From: Bolinopsis microptera
Lineage: Eukaryota; Ctenophora; Tentaculata; Lobata; Bolinopsidae
Length of the DNA: 64,000 bases
Assembly (NCBI RefSeq): GCF_026151205.1
Contig: NC_087082.1
Coordinates: forward strand, 6,517,908-6,581,907
Reading direction: 5' to 3'
Shown: positions 46,601 through 57,400 of the stretch, in pieces
How the letters are laid out: each line of letters starts with the position of its first letter
Numbering within the stretch: position 1 is the first letter of the stretch
The notes under the pieces: model-generated
Seen by the model: the letters and a program-made list of their open reading frames with translations, nothing else
Told to the model about the DNA's origin: nothing
Database searches by the model: none
Translations under genes and position numbers: made by a program

Positions 46601-49600
46601 GACAGATGTCGCTGACAGGAGTCGTGTTACCCAGTAACCCTAACCCTGACCCTAACCCTGACCCTGACCCTGACCCTGACCCTGACCCTGACCCTGACCC
46701 TAACCCTAACCCTGACCCTAACCCTGACCCTAACCCTGACCCTAACCCTGACCCTAACCCTGACCCTAACCCTGACCCTAACCCTGACCCTAACCCTGAC
46801 CCTAACCCTTACCCTAACCCTGAATTGACCCCAGTGTAATTACATGGGGGGTCAATTGTCGGGGGTAGATTGCATCAGGGGGTCATTTGTCGGAGGGGGG
46901 GGGGGGGGGGGGGGAGGGGGTCAATTGTTGCGGTACCGTACTATATAAGTATATAGCGTACTATACCTCTCATTTGGAGATTCAGTGCCATGGTTGTCAG
47001 CTTTTTATCAACTCCGGCCAATTTCTTGACTGCGCTAATCAACTCGGTTTTATTGACTTTTAGTTTTGGTGCCAAATTAGCAAAATTCCAAATAACTTAA
47101 GAACTTAAAAGAAAGATAAAAGAAACCTGCCAATTTATAAATTTAACGCTGCCATAATAAGATTATAGCATTATAATCTATTTGGCATGGATTGATAATT
47201 TTATAACAAATCCTGCAAAGTTAATGGAAAACCTGCCGATTTAACTTTATCACTGCCGTAATCTATCCGGCAAGGATTGATAATTTTATAAAAAATCCTG
47301 CCAAGTTAATGGAAAACCTGCCGATTTAACTTTATCACTGCCGTAATCCATCCGGAAAGGATTAATAATTTTATAGCAAATCCTGCCAAGTTAATAGAAA
47401 ACCTGCCAAATAACAAATACCTGCGCTGTTGATGCAGGATCACTAGTTAATTAGGCAGGTTTTGACATAAAAAATTAAGAGAAAACCTGCGGATTTAGTG
47501 TAATATACTGCTGATCTTGACAGGATAAATTAGATTACTAGGCAGGAGTGGTAATTTCGCAGTCTTCGCTATTAACTGGGCAGGTTTTAGGTTAAATTCG
47601 CAGTGGCAATGGCTGGAAGGGGCCTTTAAAACATTTGGGCCCGCCTCTAACACGAACACAGTATGAAGACGATCCCAAGAGATCATTTTCAAGGATCAGA
47701 AATATATGGCAATTAGTCGGCAAATTATCTGGCTGAACCCCCAGGACGGACAAGGTGACCATGTTACTAGAGTGTTCCTAGGGTGTTGTCATACCCCATA
47801 GAGGGGGACAAGCATACAATCTTTAGATAATGAGTCAAGTCTGCAGTATGCATCTTAGACTCTTAGACAACTGTCTGTCATTATCGCCTATAACAGCTGG
47901 GGACAACTGTCTGTCATCATATTCATCGCCTATAATAGCTGGGGACAACTGTATGTCCTCATCGTCTATAGCTGGGGACAACTCTATAACTAGGACTATT
48001 TCAGCATTTCCGGTGACTAGAAGACACCCTGGCTTTGCTGCCTCGATACAGATGGAGTTCCGTCAAGAGTGCTCCCCTCAGCAGAACATTATCTTCACTA
48101 AAACCCACAAAACAGGCAGTAGCACCATCACCAACATACTTCTCAGGTAACTAGAGTAACTATGGTAACTAGAGTAACTATGGTAACTAGAGTAACTATG
48201 GTAACTACAGTAACTATGGTAACTACAGTAACTATGGTAACTGCAGTACGTCGTATTGTATTTATTCGACGCATTTCAAAACTTGAAATTTTAGTGATCA
48301 CGTATTAAAGCTTTCAAAATTCGGCCGAATCTTAAGTGCCATTAACTTGGAGCCGAAAATGTTTAGAACTTCGATAAAACATACTGCCAGAGATTAGCAT
48401 CTCATCATTGTAACACCCTAGTAAAGTAGTAACACCCTTTTTTCAGATACGGGGAAGGTAACAACAGGACCCAGCTACTGTACAAGTACCCCTCCAGTAC
48501 GGAGTTCAAGAAACTGGTCCCTGAACGACTTCTTACCGGTCGCTCTACGGCCAACATCTTCGCGCAGCATGCCAATTTCGACCAGGGTTTCCTCAAACGT
48601 CACATCTATAACACCTCTAAAACTTTTACCATCCTACGCTCCCCTGTTTCACAGTTCCTATCAGCGTTCAGCTTCTTCGAGAAGACCCGGCTGTATCCAG
48701 CAGATACCTTCGAGGAGAGCATCAAACTCTTCTTCAAGAGTCACGGTCACGACAAGTACCTCACTGATTCCTGGTTCTGTAAAAACTGTGGAATGTTGGT
48801 GAACGCCAACAGCATGGACATGGGGTTCAACACAGAGGGCTACGTCACAACAGAGAACCAGGAAAAGTACATGTCTGACTTTCTGGAGGAAGCCTCGCGC
48901 ACGTGGGATTTAGTGCTGATAACCGAGTACTTTGATCTGTCACTAGTTCTGCTGAAGAGACGGTTCTGTCTTCAGTTTGAGGATATCTTGTATCTGAGAT
49001 CTCTGGAGAGGATAAAGAAAGAGACAGTAGAGGAGCCCTACACGCTTGCTAAGATTGCAGAGATGCAGAAGTTGGATATAGCGCTCTATGACTATTTCAA
49101 CGCTACATTTTGGCGGGAAGTGGAAAAAGAGGAGGGAATTTTTGAGGAGTTGGCTATTTTCCAAAAACTGAATAAACAAGTTCAGTCCTTTTGTGTTCAA
49201 GGTAAGACGAGCTGGATTTCCTCTGCACGATCTTAGTCAAAGTTTTAAAGTTTTCATTTATGTAAACGTAACGTGTAGATTCTGCAAACAAATTGGAAAC
49301 TTGAGCAGGTTGAATATTTAAAGATCCTCGCCAGGGTTTGGATTTTTCCGGAATTTGCTTAGCAAACTTTTGAATGATTAATTTAAAAGTTTAAAACTAA
49401 CTTACTCTTTAAAAGAAACTCGTGCCACAGGTTCTAGAGTTGGATACCAGGGAACGTACGCTAATGTCCTCTCCCCGAAAGGGAAGGAGAACTTCCAGTG
49501 TGTTGCTATGAACACTAGATGTCTAAACTTCATCAGATTACTAGGTTAGTCGGCGGAGCAATGATTTTTATTAAACTCGTTTGTAAAACTACTTTGGTAT

Positions 49601-49935
49601 TCTACTTCGATATCAAAAACGTATTGCAATTGTGTTGCAGCTTGACAAGCTTTGATTCTTTTTTTTTCTTTTTTTTTCAATGAGTCATCAATACTCTAAA
49701 ACCGAACGATTCAATAAAATCAATTTTAAAACGTCAACCGAAACAATTATCGTTTTTATTCATTTTCCATTCCATGACAGAAGCAAGAGATGATATTGCG
49801 GTTAAAGATGAAGATATGGAGGAGATTTCACTTAAGTACACTGATCCTGACAGTTTAAATCTAGATCAAGTTACACATATGGACAGAAATGATAACGTCA
49901 TTGATTTAGCTTACAAAAATAGATTTAGGTTTTGA
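40688..49935 (+). CDS. galactose-3-O-sulfotransferase family enzyme (Golgi, type II), complete copy
   Basis: The five coding exons are 40688–40835, 48005–48146, 48447–49201, 49431–49544 and 49781–49935, with matching phases (1, 2, 1, 1), giving about 437 residues, normal for Gal3ST enzymes. ATG 40688 gives a short basic cytoplasmic tail and one hydrophobic signal anchor (about residues 19–36, LTYGMFLITFTTLVLYLV), the type II layout of Golgi sulfotransferases. Residues 80–90, FTKTHKTGSST, are the 5'-phosphosulfate loop for the donor PAPS; 158–172, TILRSPVSQFLSAFS, is the 3'-phosphate-binding block. QHANF (137–141) is also family-typical. The enzyme should transfer sulfate to O3 of galactose on glycans or glycolipids; the acceptor cannot be told. 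Intron 1 is about 7.2 kb and full of repeats and transposons; the other introns are short. The first coding exon follows an acceptor (TTATTTCAG), so a 5'UTR exon lies upstream. Confidence 0.88.
40912..41565. repeat. two tandem copies of a ~0.35-kb dispersed repeat
   Basis: Copies at about 40912–41262 and 41263–41565 both start TATATAAAGCGAGACGATAT and contain CATTTTACTGACACCACGGC and CCCAAGTGGTGTCAAAAACG. They interrupt the 37-bp minisatellite of intron 1. They are noncoding. Confidence 0.85.
41566..41872. repeat. 37-bp minisatellite related to the exon 1 end
   Basis: About eight copies contain TTTATAATACTCAGCAGGCT then CTGTGTAGTTTGTAATG. One copy (40856–40900) directly follows exon 1, whose own end is CTCAGCAGGCTT|GTGAG. 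The unit therefore looks derived from the exon 1–intron 1 junction. Confidence 0.85.
42248..42515. repeat. ACACCCTAGTA minisatellite inside intron 1 (duplicated copy 58814–59108)
   Basis: About 22 units with variants AAACCCTAGTA and ACACTGTAGTA. Copy 2 has about four more units, as expected for an unstable array. Confidence 0.9.
43941..44706. mobile_element. mariner-type MITE, 766 bp (longer family member)
   Basis: TIRs CAGGGTGGGCCAAAAGTCAGT with TA flanks (43939–43940, 44707–44708). It matches 15787–16374 and carries an extra ~180 bp (about 44050–44230). Confidence 0.9.
45042..45088. other. perfect 18-bp-stem hairpin
   Basis: TATAGGTTGACCTCCCAC (45042–45059) and its exact complement (45071–45088) flank an 11-base loop. 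Confidence 0.9.
45592..46621 (+). mobile_element. degenerate MULE (Mutator-like) element
   Basis: Ends carry inverted GACATCTGTCCGACAG units (two at left 45592–45625, two at right about 46570–46605). AGTAACCC lies on both sides as a possible 8-bp target duplication, though the flanks are repetitive. The interior reads as a MULE transposase with stops and a frameshift: QLFTVHGLFPDGWHLPLF (46208–46260), stop, GLIPGKSTTLYRNMFEEIDT, then in the next frame MDYELAIHNAVASCLP, which holds the conserved DxE-type block. It is dead. Confidence 0.65.
46638..46817. repeat. CCCTAA/CCCTGA telomere-like array
   Basis: Alternating CCCTAACCCTGA units give a 180-bp array, bracketed further out by poly-C (45511–45534) and poly-G (46896–46921) runs with inverted GACAATTGACC/GGTCAATTGTC. 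It is interstitial, not a chromosome end, since genes continue on both sides. Confidence 0.9.
48147..48246. repeat. 18-bp GTAACTATG-type minisatellite starting at a donor
   Basis: The exon 2 donor of the sulfotransferase is GTAACTAGAGTAACTATG, and this 18-mer repeats about five times. The equivalent in copy 2 is 59796–59895. Confidence 0.9.
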
Positions 49936-50149
49936 TTCTTGTAGACAATTTTAGGTTTATCTTTAGTTATAATATTGATTCTTAAATGGGTAGAATTTTT
50001 TAATGAAAATCTTCTCGTTGATCGAGAAGTTGAATATAGATTATAGGAGTTTTATATAAATGCATAATTCGTGAATTATTAGCATTTTAATGAATAATAA
50101 TCTCAACACTTATTTTACTTCGGACATTCCAACAGCCACATTGTTACAC

Positions 50150-50457
50150 AAGTGTGTAACCAGCCAATTACAGGAAGCCGAAGGATTCAATTATACATTA
50201 GGCCAGTGACGGTTAAGGTAGTGTGTACCATACTTTCTTCGCCCGAGACTTTGCTGCAATGGGCAGCTCCTCATTTAACCCTCACACCCGATTTCTCGAG
50301 TATTTGGCTGAGTGGACCGGGGGGCTGCATAGACCACTCAGGATCTTTAGCTGAGCGTCGACGACGCTCACCCCACGGCTAGTGACAGAGTCGGGAATCG
50401 AACCTGGTACCTCAAGCAATACCAGGCGGATTAACCAACTGAGCCACTAAGCCGTGA
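50150..50457 (-). mobile_element. tRNA-derived SINE
   Basis: On the minus strand a tRNA-like head has box A TGGCTCAGTTGG (50435–50446) and box B GGTTCGATTCCC (50393–50404), 30 nt apart, the RNA polymerase III internal promoter layout. A ~230-bp body unrelated to tRNA follows to about 50150. It is too diverged around the anticodon arm to be a working tRNA. GAGCCACTAAGCCGTG is repeated three times at its 5' side (50441–50492). Confidence 0.78.
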
Positions 50458-51479
50458 AAAGCCACTAAGCCGTGTGAGCCACTAAGCCGTGAAAGATAAT
50501 ATGAAAATATTCAGTAAGCGTATCAGACTTGCTAAACTGAATGTTTAACGACTCAGTTTATTTAAATATTCAGTTTAATGGCTGCTACAGAGGTAAGTAA
50601 GAAACGAAAGTATTGTTTTCATTTGTAAACTTAGTATCACCACAGAAGGGTAACGGCAGAAGGTTTTGCGGGTTAACTTATTTTTAAAAGAATCTCTTTG
50701 TAACATGATAACTTTAAATCTTAATATAATTAGTATTCGAAATATCTATACACGGTGGTTCTTTTAGAATAAAATCACAGGGAAATCCTGTGGTTTTCAG
50801 GTCCATCTTAATTGAATTTCGGTTGAAAGTTTGGGAATCGAGTTGAATCAAAACCGCAACAAAAGCTGAGGTGACTACAGTAACTATGGTAACTGCAGTA
50901 ACTATGGTAACTGCAGTAACTATGGTAACTGCAGTAACTATGGTAACTGCAGTAACTATGGTAACTACAATAACTATGGTAACTGCAGTAACTATGGCAC
51001 CACAAAAGGTGAGCGTTGGACAGGGCGTTCTGATTAATGAAATATGTTTTTAAAGTTTTTGTCTGGGTTAGTGTCTGTTGAAGAAAAATGAGTGACAGAT
51101 TCGCTGGATAATGTTTGATTACTAATATCTGTCTTTATAGCAAGAAGATCACAGTATTTCATGCTGTTTTTAAATTTCTGTCTAAAGTTTAACCTAGTGT
51201 TAACTAGGACTTAAGTGTGAAGGAGAACTCCGTTTTTAAATTATTGAGATATTGAATGATTCGATATTTTGTCCTAAAATTCAGAACAGCGTTTTATGTC
51301 TCAGTCTGAAATGCAGTCTTTCGGCAATAATATTTGTATCAACCACATCATCACGGACCATCATTACATTTCAATGAGTAAATCGACAGAAAAGTTAGCA
51401 AAAAGGAGGAAGCTACTAAAATAAATTGTCTGTTTCCGAAAAATCAACATCACCCACTGTTCCACAACCTCCTATATTC
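50458..51479. other. intergenic spacer between the two convergent genes
   Basis: It holds an 18-bp GTAACTATGGTAACTGCA minisatellite (50876–51000, seven copies; copy 2 at 62533–62657) with palindromic CTGCAG. Nothing coding is supported. It should contain the 3' end of the minus-strand VWC gene. Confidence 0.6.
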
Positions 51480-54400
51480 TCACGCGTGACGACTCACGCA
51501 CTTATTATCCACTGTGCACTTGAGAGTATTGTCTTGTTTGCACGTGCAAGTTCTACAGCCGCGCATCACTCTACTCCCAGGTGTTAGATAATTACTTCCG
51601 GTGTAGCAGCCAGAAACTAGGGACCCAGCACCTGAGAATAAATATTCGGTTAGCTACCAAATATCTGGCTACCTGGCTTTTTCTACCTTTCTAGTTCTCT
51701 GTGATCTTTTTCTACTTGTATACTTAACTACCTGGCTCTTTCTATGTGTTACGCAAATTTTTGCTTTACTATTACTAAAATGGTGAATCGAAGGCCACAA
51801 AAGTTGTTAGTAAGTAATTGAGTACTCACATTGTTTTGGATGAAGTCTGCTGCAGCGAAGGTGTCCTCTGTTGCACGTGCAGGATTTACAGTGCTGTTTA
51901 TTGTAGAGTATGGAACTGTTCAGGACCACCATGTTGTACGATATACTACACCCTGGGGAATAATTAGTTAGGGTGTTACTAGGGTGTTACTAGGGTGTTA
52001 CTAGGGTGCTGCTAGAGTGTTACTAGGGTGTTACTAGGGTGTTACTAGGGTGTTGCTAGGGAACTGTTCAGGACCACCATGTTGTACGATATACTGCACC
52101 CTGGGGTATAGTTAGCTGACTATAAGCTGAGCAGATCACTATGAAACTGGTTATAAACCATTAAATAATAAGTAAAAGAGTCTGTCGCTGCCTAACGTCT
52201 CTGATTCGGGGCTTTTTTAGGCCCATGATAATAATATACAGATATACCCTTCAGTTAAACAGATTAAATAACAATAAAAAACAAGAAGACTAGCAATACT
52301 AACCTGCGTGAAGAGTACTATCAGTGTAACTATGTGGGGGGAGAAAGGAAGGTGGTCTATTAGCAGGAGCACACCTCTCTGCTGACTGGTCGTGACAGCT
52401 CAGTGAGTACTGGTGCTGACTCCCTTCCGATAAGGAACACCTGGGCAGGAGGTGTTACTAGGATGTTACTAGGGTGTTACTAGGGTGTTACTAGGGTGTT
52501 ACTAGGGTGTTACTAGGGTGTTGCTAGCTCAGTGAGTACTGGTGCTGACTCCCTTCCGATAAGGAACACCTGGGCAGGAGGTGTGACTAGGGTGTTACTA
52601 GGGTGTTACTAGGGTGTTACTAGGGTGTTACTAGGGTGTTACTAGGGTGTTACTAGGGTGTTACTAGGGTGTTACTCGGGTGTTATAGGAGGAGATATAC
52701 AATTCAACAAACTGATACTAGACAATATAATTGCACCTTAATTAACTAACTATAATTGGTTTGTGGGCAAAAATTGCACCCAATCTGTCCAATTTGTGTT
52801 CAGAAAATTTCATATTTGAAAATGGGACAGGATTTTGAAAATACAACTTTTCGTTTTGTTAAGCTTTCTGCTGTGGACTCCTTCCGACCTAAATCAAACT
52901 TCCAGCACCTCAATCGTGCCATTTGGCATCTACAGTTGACTTACTAATTGGTTGTGGGTAAAAATATGTAAAAACTGTAAAATTTCGGTCCTGGAAATTT
53001 CATCTTCAAAAACTGAAAATGGGACAGAGATTGGGACAATATGATTTTGCAATTTTATTCGGGATTTTGACTACCAGTACCTCAATTTGGTTCCATGCCA
53101 TCATCAATTAACTGACTAATTGGTTTGTGGGCAAAAATTGCACCCAATCTGTCAAATTTGTGTTCAGAAAATATCATATTTGAAAATGGGACAGGATTTT
53201 GAAAATACAACTTTTCGTTTTGTTAAGCTTTCTGCTGTGGACTTCTTCCGACCTCAATCAAACTTCCAGCACCTCAATCGTGTCATTTGGCATCTATAGT
53301 TGACTTACTAATTGGTTGTGGGTAAAAATATCAGTAAAAACTGTAAACTTTTGGTCCTGGAAATTTCATCTTCAAAAACTGAAATTGGGACAGAGATTGG
53401 GACAATATGATTTTGCAATTTTATTCGGGATTTTGACTACCAGTACCTCAATTTGGTTTCATATCATCATCAATTAACTGACTAATTGGTTTGTGGGCAA
53501 AAATTGCACCAAATCCGTCAAATTTGTGTTCAGAAATTTTCATATTTCAAAATGGGACAGGATTTTGAAAATACAACTTTTCGTTTTGTTAAGATTTCTG
53601 CTGTGGACTTCTTCCGACCTCAATCAAACTTCCAGCACCTCAATCGTGTCATTTGGCATCTATAGTTGACTTACTAATTGGTTGTGGGTGAAAATATCAG
53701 TCAAAACTGTAAAATTTCGGTCCTGGAAATTTCATCTTCAAAAACTGAAAATGGGACAGAGATTGGGACAATATGATTTTGCAATTTTATTCGGGATTTT
53801 GACTACCAGTACCTCAATTTGGTTTCATACTATCATCAATTAACTAACTAATTGGTTTGTCGGCAAAAATTGCACCCAATCTGTCAAATTTGTGTTCGGA
53901 AAATTTCATATTTGAAAATGGGACAGGATTTTGAAAATACAACTTTTCGTTTTGTTAAGCTTTCTGCTGTGGACTTCTTCCGACCTCAATCAAAATTCCA
54001 GCACCTCAATCGCGTCATTTAGCATCTATAATTGACATACTAATTGGTTGTGGGTGAAAATATCAGTCAAAACTGTAAAATTTAGGACCTGGAAATTTCA
54101 TCTTCAAAAACTGAAAATGGGACAGAGATTGGCCGTTGGGACAATATGATTTTGCAATTTTATTCGGGATTTTGACTATCAGTACCTCAATTTGGTTTCA
54201 TACTATCATCAATTAACTAACTAATTGGTTTGTCGGCAAAAATTGCACCCAATCTGTCAAATTTGTGTTCAGAAAATTTCATATTTGAAAATGGGACAGG
54301 ATTTTGAAAATACAACTTTTCGTTTTGTTAAGCTTTCTGCTGTGGACTTCTTCCGACCTCAATCAAAATTCCAGCACCTCAATCGCGTCATTTAGCATCT

Positions 54401-57400
54401 ATAATTGACATACTAATTGGTTGTGGGTGAAAATATCAGTCAAAACTGTAAAATTTAGGACCTGGAAATTTCATCTTCAAAAACTGAAAATGGGACAGAG
54501 ATTGGGACAATATGATTTTGCAACTTTATTCGGGATTTTGACTATACCAGTACCTCAATTTGGTTTCATATCATCATCAATTAACTGACTAATTGGTTTG
54601 TGGGCAAAAATTGCACCAAATCCGTCAAATTTGTGTTCAGAAATTTTCATATTTCAAAATGGGACAGGATTTTGAAAATACAACTTTTCGTTTTGTTAAG
54701 ATTTCTGCTGTGGACTTCTTCCGACCTCAATCAAACTTCCAGCACCTCAATCGTGTCATTTGGCATCTATAGTTGACTTACTAATTGGTTGTGGGTGAAA
54801 ATATCAGTCAAAACTGTAAAATTTCGGTCCTGGAAATTTCATCTTCAAAAACTGAAAATGGGACAGAGATTGGGACAATATGATTTTGCAATTTTATTCG
54901 GGATTTTGACTACCAGTACCTCAATTTGGTTTCATACTATCATCAATTAACTAACTAATTGGTTTGTCGGCAAAAATTGCACCCAATCTGTCAAATTTGT
55001 GTTCGGAAAATTTCATATTTGAAAATGGGACAGGATTTTGAAAATACAACTTTTCGTTTTGTTAAGCTTTCTGCTGTGGACTTCTTCCGACCTCAATCAA
55101 AATTCCAGCACCTCAATCGCGTCATTTAGCATCTATAATTGACATACTAATTGGTTGTGGGTGAAAATATCAGTCAAAACTGTAAAATTTAGGACCTGGA
55201 AATTTCATCTTCAAAAACTGAAAATGGGACAGAGATTGGCCGTTGGGACAATATGATTTTGCAATTTTATTCGGGATTTTGACTATCAGTACCTCAATTT
55301 GGTTTCATACTATCATCAATTAACTAACTAATTGGTTTGTCGGCAAAAATTGCACCCAATCTGTCAAATTTGTGTTCAGAAAATTTCATATTTGAAAATG
55401 GGACAGGATTTTGAAAATACAACTTTTCGTTTTGTTAAGCTTTCTGCTGTGGACTTCTTCCGACCTCAATCAAAATTCCAGCACCTCAATCGCGTCATTT
55501 AGCATCTATAATTGACATACTAATTGGTTGTGGGTGAAAATATCAGTCAAAACTGTAAAATTTAGGACCTGGAAATTTCATCTTCAAAAACTGAAAATGG
55601 GACAGAGATTGGGACAATATGATTTTGCAACTTTATTCGGGATTTTGACTATACCAGTACCTCAATTTGGTTTCATACCATCATCAATTAACTGACTAAT
55701 TGGTTTGTGGGCAAAAAGTGCACCCAATCTGTCAAATTTGTGTTCAGAAAATTTCATATTTGAAAATGGGACAGGATTTTGAAAATATAACTTTTTGTTT
55801 TGTTAAGCTTTCTGCTGTGGACTTCCTCCGATCTCAATCAAAATTCCAGCATCTCAATCGTGTCATTTGCCATCTATAGTTGACTTACTAATTGGTTGTG
55901 GGTGAAAATATCAGTCAAAACTGTAAAATTTCGGTCCTGGAAATTTCATCTTCAAAAACTGAAAATGGGACAGAGATTGGGACAATATGATTTTGCAATT
56001 TTATTCGGGATTTTGACTACCAGACACCAGTACCTCAATTTGGTTTCATAGCATCATCAATTAACTGACTAATTGGTTTGTGGGCAAAAATTGCACCCAA
56101 TCTGTCAAATTTGTGTTCAGAAAATTTCATATTTGAAAATGGGACAGGATTTTGAAAATACAACTTTTCGTTTTGTTAAGCTTTCTGCTGTGGACTTCCT
56201 CAGACCTCAATCTAAATTCCAGCACATCAATCGCGTCATTTGGCATCGATAGTTGACTTACTAATTGGTTGTGGGTGAAAATATCAGTGAAAACTGTAAA
56301 ATTTCGGTCCTGGAAATTTCATCTTCAAAAACTGAAAATGGGACAGAGATTGGGACAATATGATTTTGCAATTTTATTCGGGATTTTGACTACCAGACAC
56401 CAGTACCTCAATTTGGTTTCATAGCATCATCAATTAACTGACTAATTGGTTTGTGGGCAAAAATTGCACCCAATCTGTCAAAATTGTGTTCAGAAAATTT
56501 CATATTTGAAAATGGGACAGGATTTTGAAAATACAACTTTTCGTTTTGTTAAGCTTTCTGCTGTGGACTTCCTCCGACCTCAATCTAAATTCCAGCACAT
56601 CAATCGCGTCATTTGGCATCTATAGTTGACTTACTAATTGGTTGTGGGTGAAAATATCAGTGAAAACTGTAAAATTTCGGTCCTGGAAATTTCATCTTCA
56701 AAAACTGAAAATGGGACAGAGATTGGGACAATATGATTTTGCAATTTTATTCGGGATTTTGACTCTTATAACAATACCTGCAATATCTGCAGCTCCCAGC
56801 GAGAATAACACCTGCAGGTAGAACCATGACACCTCCAATATTACAACCAGTGAGGGGCTGTGCTGAGGGGTCCACGTGCCCACAAACCAGCTGGTCACGC
56901 GACTGGGAACTCTCACACGTGCACAGGATTTGCCTGGATCAGGAGGAGATATTATTTATTAGTACTATGTTTGTAGGTTGGAATGAAGCCAGAAACGGGA
57001 TGAAGCAGGATGTTTCCTTGAAGTTGAAAGGGTCACTCACATATTACGTAATCAGCCGAGGGGGGAGGGGGGGGGTCACTCACATATTACGTAATCAGCC
57101 GAGGGGGGAGGGGGGGTCACTCACATATTACGTAATCAGCCGAGGGGGATGGGGGTTTCCAAATGATTACGCTAATGTAATTTTGACACAATTGCTATGT
57201 GTAAAACGGATTATGGAAGGGGGGGGGGGGGGGTAAAAATTGTTAAAAAGGTGATTACGTAACATGTGAACCACCCCTAAACACTCAATCAGAGCACATC
57301 AAATATTGATTGTACAGTTCAACATGCTAACATGTGTTTGAAGTCACGAGAAAGAAAATATTTTATAAAATTTCGTTATATCTGACCTGTTGATGTAAAT

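Larger units (their letters stand above)
43259..47627. mobile_element. ~4.4-kb TIR-bounded element with CCTGCC subterminal repeats
   Basis: The left end AAAGGCCCCTTCCAGCCATT then GCCAC is inverted at the right end (complement at 47603–47627). TTAA-like sequence flanks both ends, suggesting a TTAA-targeting superfamily. Both subterminal zones are filled with AAACCTGCC / GGCAGGTTT motifs (43260–43620; 47130–47600, the latter in ~95-bp repeats). No transposase of its own is readable. Nested inside are a mariner MITE, a hairpin and a MULE remnant. It lies in the segment missing from duplication copy 2. Confidence 0.55.

Noticed and set aside
46513-46839. PDPNP-repeat protein
   Set aside because: Translation of a telomere-like CCCTAA/CCCTGA array.
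47830-48004. Coding sequence upstream of sulfotransferase exon 2 (frame starting MSQVCSMH)
   Set aside because: The frame is open but consists of internal repeats; the CTATTTCAG acceptor at 48004 and phase match to the signal-anchor exon show it is intron.
50152-50382. 76-codon plus-strand frame
   Set aside because: It lies entirely within the minus-strand SINE and has an exact duplicate in copy 2.
50393-50457. Functional tRNA gene
   Set aside because: Boxes A and B are present, but the sequence is fused to a SINE body and flanked by degenerate repeats of its own head.
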